NCBI RefSeq assembly: GCF_963678245.1
Contig: NZ_OY782767.1
Span: 434,001-498,000, forward strand
Origin: an uncultured Sunxiuqinia sp.
GTDB taxonomy: Bacteria > Bacteroidota > Bacteroidia > Bacteroidales > Prolixibacteraceae
DNA: 64,000 bases
Direction: 5' to 3'
Position 1 is the stretch's first letter, and the number at the start of each line of letters is the position of its first letter. Shown one piece after another: positions 42,973 through 52,362 of this stretch. The notes beneath the pieces were generated by a model, which was not told the origin of the DNA, did no database searches, and was given only the letters and a program-made list of their open reading frames with translations. The translations under genes were made by a program, and so were the position numbers.

Positions 42973-44985
42973 ATGAGTTTTTCAAAAAAAATAACATTAT
43001 TACTTTTTATTCTTATGACACTTAACAGTCATGCACAATTACAAAAACCACCTCTTTCTGGTTATTATATTGCTGATTCTGTAAGTCATAATCTTAATGA
43101 ATCAGATCAATTAAATTGGTCAAAACACACTTACTCTTATTTGAATATGGAAGATAAGGTGTTAACAACCTATTTATTTCCTAAAAATCAAATTGATAGT
43201 TTAGATATAGAAAAAAAAGAGTTTAGAAAAGCTTTTTTTACAAACAAACCAACCCTTATTTGGAAGGATGAAAATCGTTTTGCAATAAGCATAGAGGACA
43301 CTGTTTTTGATAATGTGATTAAAATCTATTCAGAGTTAATACGTGTTGAAGAAAACGACGAACGTATTGTACTGGCAAAAAAATATATCGAACAAAAGCA
43401 GCAGGAAGCAGATGCGACTTACTTAGCATTAAAACAACAATTTCTTCAACCATTAAACACCTCGAATGGTTACATAGAATATATTCCCAATACAGCATTT
43501 GGTTTTGCAAAGCCTTTAAGCGTTCACTCCAGAAGTAATGTATATATAGACCGCAATTTTGGCTACCAGTTAGATGACCTAATAAATAACAATTTATTGG
43601 ATAAAGATAATTTGCTTTTTTGTGGAATTTACAAAGATGAAACGAATACAGATAATTACAACGGTTTAAATCTGGCTATTATAAAATCGGATCAGCCTTT
43701 TACGTTACATGATTTTGTAAAAAAACTCAACTTAGAACAAGTAACTATTATTTTTAGAACAGAAGAAACCTTACTGATTAAAAGCAATTTTGAAGAATAC
43801 ATTTTCTTTTCTGTAAAAAAGCTAGACCGCAACAGTTATGCTATTGCAAAAGGTATTACAAATTCATTTAAGTATTCTAAAAAACAATTTCAGCTTTTTT
43901 CTACAATAGATAAAACAGAAAATGTAAATGCTTTACCTGTAGATGCTTTGTATACAGAATTACCACTAACAAAAGCAGATAGTTTGTTTTCAGAAAAGGT
44001 GGACAAGGTGCTGCGAGATAAAACACTTCCTCAAAATTTTATCGAAAAATCATTAACCGGAAATTCGATTTACAATGTATTTAACAAGCGTTCTTCGATG
44101 CATTCATATCTGCAATTCAAAGAAAAGTCTATTTCTGGTTTAATCGAAAGTATAAAAGCAGAAAATAGTGCATACAATTTAATACATCAAGACAAAAATA
44201 GCCTCGTTTATGAGCATAAAGGATCTTTTAACGCATTTGTTTTAAAACCCTATAAAGAGTACACTGTATTGCTATGCTTAAAGCAGATTGAAATAAGTTC
44301 TCCGATAAAAAACCCTATAGACAAATCTGTCTATTTTTATAAAAACGCAAAAGCAATAGAATTAAATGATTACCCACTTACTGAAAATTTAAAGCTATAT
44401 CTTAATTATTTTAAAAGTGTTTGGCCTGTTTTTAACGAGAAGAACAACTTATTCATTGTATGTAAAGATAAAAATACAGAAGGTGTGCTTTCTGTAAAAG
44501 GAAATTATGTTTTACCTTTAAAATATAACGATATCACTTATTCAAAAGAAACTAAAGGGTTTTATATAGAAACGTATAATAAAAAAATAATTAAAGCCAA
44601 ACCAGAAGATGCTAATCAGAACGATAGAATTGAGGAAAGTAATAGAAAGCGAGGTTGGGCAAGTGAAGATGGCAAAACAATTATAGAACCGCAGTACCAC
44701 AGTATCGCTAAAATTCGAGGTGCAAACTTAGCACATATTTACAGCCATAATGATGAGGAAGGGATATTAAATATTACTACAAAAAACTATGTTATTCCTT
44801 TAAAAAAACACAGGATTAGGCATTATAAGCAAGAACGTTATTTTGTGATTTCTGAAGATTCTGGCTTACAATATTTAGCAAACTATCAAGGAGATATAAA
44901 AGGGCCTTTTGATAGAATAAAAAATAATTCAGGTCAGTTTACAGGGTTTAAAAACGGCGTAGAAACGAAGATTGTATTTGATTAA
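42973..44985 (+). CDS. Secreted WG-repeat-like protein
   Basis: A 670-residue exported protein with a signal peptide (ITLLLFILMTLNSHA). The last ~190 residues hold WG-like repeats: KNTEGVLSVKGNYVLPLKYN, RGWASEDGKTIIEPQYHSIAK, EEGILNITTKNYVIPLKKH. Such repeats are common in Bacteroidota secreted proteins of unknown role. The N-terminal ~430 residues show no recognised domain but have a two-part layout with a second YSELIRVEEND/ERIVLAKKYIEQ helical part. It stands alone after the IS3 remnant. A weak hairpin (AAAACGGG and CTCGTTTT arms, 44997-45018) follows. Confidence 0.75.
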   Translation: MSFSKKITLLLFILMTLNSHAQLQKPPLSGYYIADSVSHNLNESDQLNWSKHTYSYLNMEDKVLTTYLFPKNQIDSLDIEKKEFRKAFFTNKPTLIWKDENRFAISIEDTVFDNVIKIYSELIRVEENDERIVLAKKYIEQKQQEADATYLALKQQFLQPLNTSNGYIEYIPNTAFGFAKPLSVHSRSNVYIDRNFGYQLDDLINNNLLDKDNLLFCGIYKDETNTDNYNGLNLAIIKSDQPFTLHDFVKKLNLEQVTIIFRTEETLLIKSNFEEYIFFSVKKLDRNSYAIAKGITNSFKYSKKQFQLFSTIDKTENVNALPVDALYTELPLTKADSLFSEKVDKVLRDKTLPQNFIEKSLTGNSIYNVFNKRSSMHSYLQFKEKSISGLIESIKAENSAYNLIHQDKNSLVYEHKGSFNAFVLKPYKEYTVLLCLKQIEISSPIKNPIDKSVYFYKNAKAIELNDYPLTENLKLYLNYFKSVWPVFNEKNNLFIVCKDKNTEGVLSVKGNYVLPLKYNDITYSKETKGFYIETYNKKIIKAKPEDANQNDRIEESNRKRGWASEDGKTIIEPQYHSIAKIRGANLAHIYSHNDEEGILNITTKNYVIPLKKHRIRHYKQERYFVISEDSGLQYLANYQGDIKGPFDRIKNNSGQFTGFKNGVETKIVFD

Positions 44986-45483
44986 TTGAAGCATAAAAAC
45001 GGGAGAAATAACTCGTTTTGAAACACCTTAATTGCGAAAGTTAAAAACATAAAACGTCAATTTCAATACTAAAAAAGTTGTGCCGAAAAAAACGAAAATG
45101 TAACAACGTCTATAATTTATTGTGGTTTTGTGCATAACCAAAATTTAGTCATACATTTATGAAGCTTGATTTTATATGATAGAAAGTTTGCTGACATTTT
45201 CCACAACGAAATCATAGCCAAAACCTTTACCTGCAAGGTTAAAAAAAGAGATGGAACTATAGATTGAAAATAAGCTAAACTATTAATAAAAGGAAAATGA
45301 CTGCTTTGATGAAGATTTTGTTTTGCCTAGTCGCTTTTACCATAAGGGGCAATTAGAAAATCCAATGCATATTGTACACAATTGCAAATCACACAAACCA
45401 ATCCCAAAATCAAAATTTGCAAAAGAGTTCAATTTTGCGAACGCTCCTCAATTCTGGCTGAATTGCTATTTAACAAAATGGTC
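44986..45483. other. Intergenic stretch, no gene
   Basis: No convincing ORF. It holds a weak terminator at about 44997-45018. At 45101-45140 there is TAACAACGTC then ATAATTTATTGTGG, which resembles the left half of the palindromic gene-end units. Near 45392-45462 an AATTTGCAAAAGAG stretch recurs in similar form at 50663-50755. Confidence 0.4.
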
Positions 45484-46029
45484 CTAAACAAAAACAATCA
45501 GGTAATCCCTGAAAGCACTGCGAACTTCCTTTAAAGCCAAACTAACCTGGCTTTCTACATTTCGTTTGGTGGTGTCTAATTCCTGAGCAATTTCTTCGTT
45601 CGTCATGCCTTGTTGCCGAAGCTGATAGACTTTTTTCCGTTGGGCGGGCATTTTTTCAACAATCATTTCAATTAAAAGCGCCTTTTCCAAAGCAATGTAT
45701 TCCTCCTCCGGGCTATGAGAAAATGTTGAAGGAGCCTGCATTTCAATAATGGTTTTGCTTGCGTACTTTCTTTTCAGAAAATTGAGGGCTTTATTTTTGG
45801 CAATGGTGTATAAATACGAATCAAATGATTTTTCAGGGTCAATGCTTTTATGATTTTGCCACAAGCCGACAAAAACTTCTTCCGCCAGTTCCTCAGCATC
45901 GGCCATTGTTTTTACATAGCCCAAAATAAAAGTCCTGACCTTTGTGTAGTAGAAAATGAAGACTTTTTCAAAAGCCGGATGATTCCCTTTTTGCAATGCT
46001 GCTAATGTGGACTGGTTGATTTTTGTCAT
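45484..46029 (-). CDS. ECF RNA polymerase sigma factor
   Basis: A 181-residue group IV sigma factor. Region 2 is seen around residues 25-70 (FYYTKVRTFILGY, then EELAEEVFVGLWQNH), and region 4 at about 125-175 has the helix-turn-helix GMTNEEIAQELDTTKRNVES. It is encoded divergently from a barrel-like gene, a FecR anti-sigma factor and a TonB receptor, the usual trans-envelope signalling set of this phylum, so it likely transcribes that locus. On the minus strand TACCTTCG (complement of 46037-46044) lies just upstream and is one mismatch from TAnnTTTG. Confidence 0.93.
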   Translation of the reverse strand: MTKINQSTLAALQKGNHPAFEKVFIFYYTKVRTFILGYVKTMADAEELAEEVFVGLWQNHKSIDPEKSFDSYLYTIAKNKALNFLKRKYASKTIIEMQAPSTFSHSPEEEYIALEKALLIEMIVEKMPAQRKKVYQLRQQGMTNEEIAQELDTTKRNVESQVSLALKEVRSAFRDYLIVFV

Positions 46030-46161
46030 AAAACGACGAAGGTAGATTTTCCTGTTCAGAGTGCAAAGCCCAATTTACTTCCCGCAACCGGAATAAAGTC
46101 TTTTTAGTAAAATTTAAATTTTTTGTTGAGTTTCTGCCAACTTAATTGTATTCCTTATAAA

Positions 46162-46869
46162 ATGACAAATATGCAGCATAAGCATTTATGGATAATTTTT
46201 CTGGTAATACAATGTTTTTCGGTATTTCAGGTAAAAGGGCAGGAACTGCAAAAAGATACAATTTCTGTTCCTCACCCGTTACAGGATAAAGGGGATTTGC
46301 GGTTACAACCGGTTCAACCAACTCCGCAACTGGCAATGCCGGAACTATTGAACAATGATGAGAGCCTTCACAGAATTTCAATTGATAGGAAAATTGCAAG
46401 CTTCAATTTTAATCGGGAATTGAAATATTTAAATGCCCTGAAAAGAGATTCGTCCTCTATGATTTTGCCAATGTTCCCCGGACTGGGCGATTATCAAAAT
46501 TTTGGTGGAACATTGGGAAGTTTCAACATAACAAACAGGCTGGCTATAGATTATGGCGCTTTTATTAGCGCACAATACGGTTATCTTTTTTCAACCAAAC
46601 AAATTGTTTTAGGCAGTAACTTACTGTTACGTTACGCTATTACAAACAAGCTACAATTTCAAACATGGGGGCAATACGTTACGCCCGGAAACAGTCCTGA
46701 CCCCGCCTTTAACATGCGAACCTTTTTCCCAACAACTAATTTTGGAGCAGGACTGCAATACGATTCCAATGAGAAAACAAAAATCAAGGTTGGAATCGAA
46801 TATCAATACGACCAAAGTGACAAGACCTGGAAACCGGAATCGGGCGGGAAAGTGCTTTTAAAGTTTTAA
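46162..46869 (+). CDS. Putative outer-membrane beta-barrel protein
   Basis: I start at the ATG at 46162 (MTNMQHKHLW), because the open frame upstream begins with a TTG inside AT-rich DNA. The 235-residue protein has a signal peptide ending in VKG-QE. The second half is built of alternating aromatic strands (YGAFISAQYGYLFS, GSNLLLRYAITNKLQFQTWG, KIKVGIEYQYDQ) and a final aromatic residue (LLKF-end), as in outer-membrane barrels. No family is identified. It is divergent from the sigma gene and 11 bp before the anti-sigma gene. Confidence 0.7.
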   Translation: MTNMQHKHLWIIFLVIQCFSVFQVKGQELQKDTISVPHPLQDKGDLRLQPVQPTPQLAMPELLNNDESLHRISIDRKIASFNFNRELKYLNALKRDSSSMILPMFPGLGDYQNFGGTLGSFNITNRLAIDYGAFISAQYGYLFSTKQIVLGSNLLLRYAITNKLQFQTWGQYVTPGNSPDPAFNMRTFFPTTNFGAGLQYDSNEKTKIKVGIEYQYDQSDKTWKPESGGKVLLKF

Positions 46870-46880
46870 GAACAAGCAAT

Positions 46881-47870
46881 ATGGAATCTAATAAGAAATC
46901 GGATGCAGCGGAAATGCTGCGGCTTTATTTACAAGACCGGTATTCTCTGGAAACGGAAGAAAAAGTTCAACAGTGGCTGGTAAAAAATCCTGTAACGGAA
47001 GAGATGGAGCAGGCATCAAAAGAATATTGGGACTCAATAAACACAGGAAAAGATGCGACCGCGTTTGAGGCGTTAAAACGGGTGAATACAAAAATTGGCA
47101 TTTATTCCGAAGAAAAGAAAACTGTTTGGTTAAGAACTTTCTCAAAAGTGGCGGCTATTTTCATCTTGCTTATAGGAATAAGTGGAGTTTGGTTTTACCT
47201 GCAACATCAGAGCAGTCCGGCAATGGTTGAAATTTCGGCAGCGTATGGCGAAATGAAACATGTAGCATTGCCCGACCAAACAGAGGTTTGGCTCAATGTG
47301 GGAAGTTCTTTAAAATATCCATCAGTGTTCAATCAGAAAATACGTTCGGTTAGCTTAACCGGGGAAGCATTTTTCTCGGTAACGAAAAACCAATTGAAGC
47401 CTTTTGTGGTAGAAACAAAGAACCTGACAGTAAAAGTCTTGGGGACAAAATTCAATTTGAAAGCCTACCCGGATGAGCACCAAACGACAGCTACTTTGCA
47501 GGAGGGGAAAATAGAAGTTCAAACTGCAAAAAATCAAAAACAACAAATGGTGCCGAATGAGCAATTGGTTTACAACAGCGAAACTTCAATCTTGAAAGTG
47601 GCAAAAATCAATCCCGAAGACATCCCGGATTGGAAAAACGGTAATCTATTATTCTCGGAAGCTACACTGGGTGAAATATTGCAAACACTCGAACGGCGTT
47701 TCAATATTTCTTTCGATACAGATAAATCCATTGACTTATCAACCGAACGTTATACCATAAAGTTTGAACGGGAAGAAACCCCGGCGCAAATACTTCAGGT
47801 TTTAGCAGATATGGCCGGGAACTTTTCCTATTCCTCGAAAAGCGGACAAATTACATTGAAAAAAAGATAG
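46881..47870 (+). CDS. FecR-family anti-sigma factor
   Basis: A 329-residue transmembrane regulator. The cytosolic N-terminus (1-85) binds sigma. A single helix at about 87-106 (AAIFILLIGISGVWFYL) crosses the membrane. The periplasmic FecR domain has EISAAYGEMKHVALPDQTEV and SLTGEAFFSV, then VKVLGTKFNLKAYPDE, and the C-terminal DUF4974 has LGEILQTLERRFNISFD. It passes a signal from the TonB receptor to the ECF sigma factor, releasing it. It lies between the barrel gene and the receptor gene. Confidence 0.94.
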   Translation: MESNKKSDAAEMLRLYLQDRYSLETEEKVQQWLVKNPVTEEMEQASKEYWDSINTGKDATAFEALKRVNTKIGIYSEEKKTVWLRTFSKVAAIFILLIGISGVWFYLQHQSSPAMVEISAAYGEMKHVALPDQTEVWLNVGSSLKYPSVFNQKIRSVSLTGEAFFSVTKNQLKPFVVETKNLTVKVLGTKFNLKAYPDEHQTTATLQEGKIEVQTAKNQKQQMVPNEQLVYNSETSILKVAKINPEDIPDWKNGNLLFSEATLGEILQTLERRFNISFDTDKSIDLSTERYTIKFEREETPAQILQVLADMAGNFSYSSKSGQITLKKR

Positions 47871-48002
47871 TATAAACCAAAACAGAATGCCTATGAAAAA
47901 ACAGAACCGGTAAAAAGATAGCGCTTTCTACCGGTTCAAAACGAAGATACAAAATCAACTCTGCGAAAAGTAACTTAGTATCAACAATACAAATGTAATA
48001 GA

Positions 48003-50603
48003 ATGAACTTTAAAAAATTAATGATAGTATTTCTTACCCTTTCAGTTTTTCTGTTTGCGTTCTCGAAACAGTCGATGGCACAGGAAAAACGCATAACAAT
48101 TCAAAAAAAGAATATTTCACTAAAAGATGCCTTTAACGAAATTGAACGGCAAACCGACTACAGTATAGCCTACAAAAAATCGGAAACCAACGAGAAGCAA
48201 AAAATCAATCTTTCATTAAAGGACGTGAGTCTTGAAAAAGCGTTGGAAGAAATATTGAAAGAAACAGGGCTTACTTACAAAATAAGTGGCTACCATATTA
48301 TTCTGACCCCGAAAAAGGAAAAGTCGGAAACAAAAGATACCGGCCTTACCCAAACCATACGCGGAACGGTTTACGATGCAGAAACAGGACAACCTGTGGA
48401 GTTCGCCAATATTTCATTGATAGAAAATCCTACAACAGGAACCATTTCAGATAGCCTGGGGCATTTTGCCATTCGTGGAGTTCCGCTGGGGTACGCCAAC
48501 ATCAAAGTCTCTTTTGTTGGGTATCAATCCTATATTTACCGCGAGATATTGCTGACCTCGGCAAGAGAGGCATCCGTTGAAATTCCGTTAAAAGAGAGTT
48601 CTCAATCGGTTGGTGAAATAACAGTTCGTCCGCAAATAAACAAGGAGCGTGCCATAAACCCAATGGCTTTGGCAGAGGGGCGCATGTTAAGTGTAGAAGA
48701 AGCCAACCGTTTTGCCGGTGCATTCAACGACCCGGCACGTTTGGTAACTTCTTTTGCCGGGGTATCCGGGACAGGTGGAATTTCGAGCAATGCGCTTTCT
48801 ATCCGTGGCAATGCGCCGCAATATACCCAGTGGCGTTTGGAAGGCGTTGAGATTCCGAACCCAACACATTTCGCCGACATGATTTCGCTGGGAGGCGGGG
48901 TTTACTCGGCTTTAAGCAGCCAGGTGATGGGAAATTCCGACTTTTTCAACGGTGCTTTTCCAGCAGAATACAGCAATGCACTCTCAGGGGCATTTGATAT
49001 GCAAATGCGTAACGGGAACAACCAAACGCATCAAAATACATTTCAGGTAAGTTTGATTGGAATTGATTTTGCTTCGGAAGGGCCATTGAGCAAAAAGCAC
49101 AATAGCTCTTATATTTTCAATTACCGGTATTCGGCAACTGGCCTGGTTGCCGATGCGAACCTGAAATATCAAGACCTTTCATTCAAATTAAACCTACCAA
49201 CAAAAAAAGCTGGCACATTTTCAATTTGGGGACTTGGACTGACCGATAAGAACAATGTTGGCCCACTCGATAAAGAAGACTGGGAATCTTTTGCCGACCG
49301 GCAGGATGTGAAAACAACGCTGGAAAAAACAAGTGGCGGAATTACGCATAAATATAATCTGAACGATGGCGCCTATATTAAAACTGCGCTTGCCGGTACA
49401 TACAGTGGAATACGTCAGGATGTTGGGCAAGTCGATTCGCTGGATTTTCAGACACAGGTTGTTGATATTACCAACAAAAACTGGAACATTGTGCTGAATT
49501 CCTACATCAATAAGAAATTTAGCTCACGCCACATTAACCGAACTGGGATTACGGCAACAGGAATGATTTATGATTTGAATTATAATGTTACGCCCAATTA
49601 CGGACTAAATAAGCCAATGGAAAATGTGGCTAAAGGTTCCGGGAACAATTTGCAGGTTTCGGCCTATTCCCAATCGGTTTTTGAGTTGTCTCCGAATTTT
49701 TCGTTGAGTGCAGGGCTTAATGCTCAGTATTTTAACCTGAACGAGAATTTCAATTTAGAACCGCGGTTAAGCATGAAATGGAATTTCAGAACAGACCAAT
49801 CCTTCTCTGTATCTTATGGTTTAAACAGCAGGCGAGAACGACTTGATTTTTATTATGTGGTTGATTCAACAACAAACCAGCCCGGCAATAAAGAGTTAAA
49901 TTTGTCAAAAGCACATCATTTTAATCTGGCTTACGACTGGCATATTTCTGATGTTCTCCACCTGAAAGTTGAGCCTTACTACCAATATTTATTTGATGTT
50001 CCGGTGGAGACTAATACTTCTTTCTCTGTACTAAACCTCAATGATTATTACCTCGATAAAATTTTAGTCAACGAAGGGAAAGGGAAAAATTACGGAGTTG
50101 ATGTTACGCTGGAGCACTATCTCAAAAAAGGCTCTTATTATTTGCTCACTGGGTCTGTTTTTAAATCGGAGTATATGGGTGGAGATAAAATCTGGCGTAA
50201 CACCCGCTACGACCGTGGATTTAGTTTTAACGGCGTATGGGGAAAGGAATGGCTTGCCGGACGGAGCAGAAATAATCGCTTTGGCCTGAATTTAAGGTTG
50301 ACCTGCCAAGGCGGGGAACGTTACACACCCATTGATGAAGCACTTTCAGAAACAAGCCACGAAATAAAATTGGATGACTCAAAGGCTTTCAGCAAACAAT
50401 ATGACCCTTTTATAAGTGGAGACCTCACGGTTAGTTACAGGATAAACCGTAAAAATGTTTCTCATGAAATTGCATTAAAAGGATTGAACATCGGCCTTTA
50501 TACCGGTGAGTCAGGATACTTCTACAACGAATCCACCAGTGCCATTGAAAAAGGAAATGTGATGGGGGCTTTATTTGATATTTGTTATAAAATTCATTTT
50601 TAA
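48003..50603 (+). CDS. TonB-dependent outer-membrane receptor with STN domain
   Basis: An 866-residue receptor. After a signal peptide (ending near SMA-QE) comes an STN domain (about 30-108: ISLKDAFNEIERQTDYSIAY, then VSLEKALEEILKETGL) that talks to FecR. A carboxypeptidase-like domain follows (about 120-200: IRGTVYDAETGQPVEFANIS) and a plug (about 225-330: GNAPQYTQWRLEGVEIPNPT, with SQVMGNSDFFNGAFPAEY). The barrel ends in FDICYKIHF with a terminal Phe. It imports a substrate I cannot name; no SusD partner follows, which speaks against a standard glycan-uptake pair. The ~130 bp before it has no gene. Confidence 0.92.
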   Translation: MNFKKLMIVFLTLSVFLFAFSKQSMAQEKRITIQKKNISLKDAFNEIERQTDYSIAYKKSETNEKQKINLSLKDVSLEKALEEILKETGLTYKISGYHIILTPKKEKSETKDTGLTQTIRGTVYDAETGQPVEFANISLIENPTTGTISDSLGHFAIRGVPLGYANIKVSFVGYQSYIYREILLTSAREASVEIPLKESSQSVGEITVRPQINKERAINPMALAEGRMLSVEEANRFAGAFNDPARLVTSFAGVSGTGGISSNALSIRGNAPQYTQWRLEGVEIPNPTHFADMISLGGGVYSALSSQVMGNSDFFNGAFPAEYSNALSGAFDMQMRNGNNQTHQNTFQVSLIGIDFASEGPLSKKHNSSYIFNYRYSATGLVADANLKYQDLSFKLNLPTKKAGTFSIWGLGLTDKNNVGPLDKEDWESFADRQDVKTTLEKTSGGITHKYNLNDGAYIKTALAGTYSGIRQDVGQVDSLDFQTQVVDITNKNWNIVLNSYINKKFSSRHINRTGITATGMIYDLNYNVTPNYGLNKPMENVAKGSGNNLQVSAYSQSVFELSPNFSLSAGLNAQYFNLNENFNLEPRLSMKWNFRTDQSFSVSYGLNSRRERLDFYYVVDSTTNQPGNKELNLSKAHHFNLAYDWHISDVLHLKVEPYYQYLFDVPVETNTSFSVLNLNDYYLDKILVNEGKGKNYGVDVTLEHYLKKGSYYLLTGSVFKSEYMGGDKIWRNTRYDRGFSFNGVWGKEWLAGRSRNNRFGLNLRLTCQGGERYTPIDEALSETSHEIKLDDSKAFSKQYDPFISGDLTVSYRINRKNVSHEIALKGLNIGLYTGESGYFYNESTSAIEKGNVMGALFDICYKIHF

Positions 50604-50821
50604 CTTTAAAAAGCAAGTAAGTACAATATTTTGTATATTTAATGGCAGGGAAAATGATTATAGCCAACGCACACAGCCAAGCACATTTGCAATTCGCTCA
50701 AGCCAATCCACTAACCAAAAATTGCAAAAGAGCTTGTCTGTTTGCCACCCCTTTTTTGCCGCCCCTAAAAGCAAAGTCAGGTCAGTGCTAAAATTGAAAA
50801 TGAAGAAGTTCTAATCTCTTT

Positions 50822-51349
50822 GGGGTTAGTTCCCCTCTGCTTGCAGCGTAAATTTAGTAGATTTGTGTATGCGTGAAAGTAAATACATCCACAAGTCACA
50901 TAATGTATGCGTTTTGTTGTGCCATTTTGTTTGTCCAGCAAAATACCGACGTGTTGTATTTAGTATTGAGGATGATCAAAGTTTGAAAAATGTTTGTTTG
51001 GAGATAGAGAAACGTTATTCAGTGTACTTTTAGGAAATAGGAACAGATAATGACCATGTACATTTTTTGGTTCAATCAGTTCCGACTCAAAGTCCAAGGC
51101 AGATAATCAAGATGTTTAAAAGTATTACGGCGAGAGAAATATTCAGACAATACCCTGAAGTAAAGAAACAACTATGGGGAGGTGAATTTTGGACTGATGG
51201 TTATTATGTTAGTACAGTAGGCAAACATGGTAATGAAGATACGATTTCCAAATATGTCAGAGAACAAGGGATTGAAAAGGGGTATAAAACTTTGAACAAA
51301 GCTCAGCAGTTGGTGCTCTTCTGATACCCCGTCTGCTTGCAGCGGGGTA
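50822..51349 (+). mobile_element. IS200/IS605-family element
   Basis: A transposase frame (50869-51324) lies between two imperfectly similar ends. The left end has hairpin GGGGTTAGTTCCCC (50822-50835) and then TCTGCTTGCAG. The right end has TACCCCG...CGGGGTA (51325-51349) with TCTGCTTGCAG as its loop. Sub-terminal hairpins are the hallmark of single-strand transposition in this family. No terminal inverted repeats are needed. No accessory tnpB is present. Confidence 0.85.
50869..51324 (+). pseudogene. tnpA: TnpA Y1 transposase with in-frame TAG
   Basis: The frame from the ATG at 50869 to TGA 51322 is a full-length TnpA (about 150 codons) apart from TAG at 51031-51033 (codon 55), between RYSVYF and EIGTDNDHVHFLVQSVP. 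The HUH signature HVHF, QLWGGEFWTDGYYVSTVGKHG and the Y1 region KYVREQG are present. The stop sits where relatives have a hydrophobic residue, so one base change (such as TTG to TAG) could explain it. The element is probably inactive, though its ends remain intact and could be mobilised in trans. Confidence 0.85.
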
Positions 51350-51380
51350 GTTCATTGAAAGGAATAGAAAAACTAGCAGG

Positions 51381-51492
51381 TTTTATAAATTCCATGGGGT
51401 ATCATTGGTGCGCTACCAGCGGTTTTTCGCATGTTTTCCCTGTTCGTATGCGGACAGGGAATCACCCGCAATCCGCCACGTAACATATAATT
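51381..51492. repeat. Palindromic gene-end unit P2
   Basis: It starts TTATAAATTCCATGGGG and ends CAATCCGCCACGTAACATATAA. Inside are TCCCTGTTCG and CGGACAGGGA as inverted arms. The right 40 bp are almost identical to P4 (CGGACAGG, AATCAC, CGCAATCCGCCACGTAAC). Confidence 0.7.
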
Positions 51493-51571
51493 TTTCGTTA
51501 AGGGTAAGCTTGAAAAACAGAGACGCAACCATGATAACGATAAAAGAATCTATAGAAGAAAAAGGCTAATC

Positions 51572-52034
51572 ATGAAAAATTTATCTTACCTATTGAAAAT
51601 TGTTTTAGTAGCAATCGTTGCATTTTGCATTAATGCTTGTGATAAAGGTGAAATTGACGTAAAATATGATATTACAGGTGATTGTAAAGTTTTATCATAT
51701 GAAACTTCAACTGTGATTGCAAAAAACGAAGATAACACTTGGAGTCAATTTAATAAATGGAGATGTTACGGTTAGTTTCTCTAAAACTGATTTAACAAGT
51801 GGGGAGATTTCTGGAATAAAAGTTACTAATTCTTTTTCTGGCGACTACACGATTGACAATAAAGGAGCAATCACGATAAGTAATCTTTTTCAGACTCTGA
51901 TAAATGAGCCAGAATGGGGCAGATTATTTGATTCAATTTAAAATGCTGAATCATATGAAGTGTTAGATAGTCGTCTGATAATTTATTACAATCAGAAAAA
52001 GAATAGCATTACACTTGAGAAACTTAATGAATAA
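51572..52034 (+). pseudogene. Small lipoprotein gene, frameshifted and with an in-frame stop
   Basis: The first frame gives a lipoprotein start (VLVAIVAFCINACDKGEID) to about 51763. A one-base shift in AATAAATGG then moves the coding frame to 51764-51941 (NGDVTVSFSKTDLTSGEISG, GDYTIDNKGAITISNLFQTL). TAA at 51939 is followed by more coding-like codons (NAESYEVLDSRLIIYYNQKK) to TAA 52032. It thus has one frameshift and one nonsense codon. The domain looks like a beta-rich Bacteroidota lipoprotein of the lipocalin-like kind, but no family can be named. It lies between palindromic units P2 and P3, like a gene with a trailing palindrome. Confidence 0.6.
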
Positions 52035-52061
52035 AGTATATAAAAACCAACCGCTAACACA

Positions 52062-52172
52062 GTACATATTGTAGGGCGGAGTTCAGTGGTACGCCAACTG
52101 CGGATTCTCGTTTCTCAGTTCCGTATCCTTCAGACAGGAACGCTCTTCGAGATCCGCCCCGACAAGATGTAC
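52062..52172. repeat. Palindromic gene-end unit P3
   Basis: GTACATATTGTAGGGCGGA (52062-52080) is inverted at 52153-52172 (TCCGCCCCGACAAGATGTAC) with two differences. Inner inverted sequences include TGCGGATTCTCG and CGAGATCCGC. It starts 27 bp after the preceding frame's stop and is followed by MITE copy 2. Confidence 0.75.
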
Positions 52173-52183
52173 CAACCGTCAGA

Positions 52184-52284
52184 CTGTCTAAAAACCTTTC
52201 TCCATGAAAGAATAATACGGATCGCTTACTTTGAAAAGAATGAAATATTGGAATCTCAACTGCTTAATTTTACTTATAAGACAG
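52184..52284. repeat. 101-bp MITE-like repeat, copy 2
   Basis: It has the same 101-bp length as copy 1 and begins CTGTCTAAAAA at 52184. Its right terminus is altered (TTATAAGACAG). The flank ACTGCC then GTTATGTGCAA matches the flank ACTGCC then GTTGTGTGTAA of copy 1, so the insertion position in the palindromic unit is the same. Confidence 0.68.
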
Positions 52285-52362
52285 ACTGCCGTTATGTGCA
52301 AATTTAATAAATGACATTGCAAGACTGTCAAAAAACATCTAAATTGAGCGAAAATTATCATA

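Noticed and set aside
32832-52034. TAG/TAA reassigned to an amino acid
   Set aside because: All intact genes in the window use TAG and TAA as normal stops, and no suppressor tRNA gene is visible.
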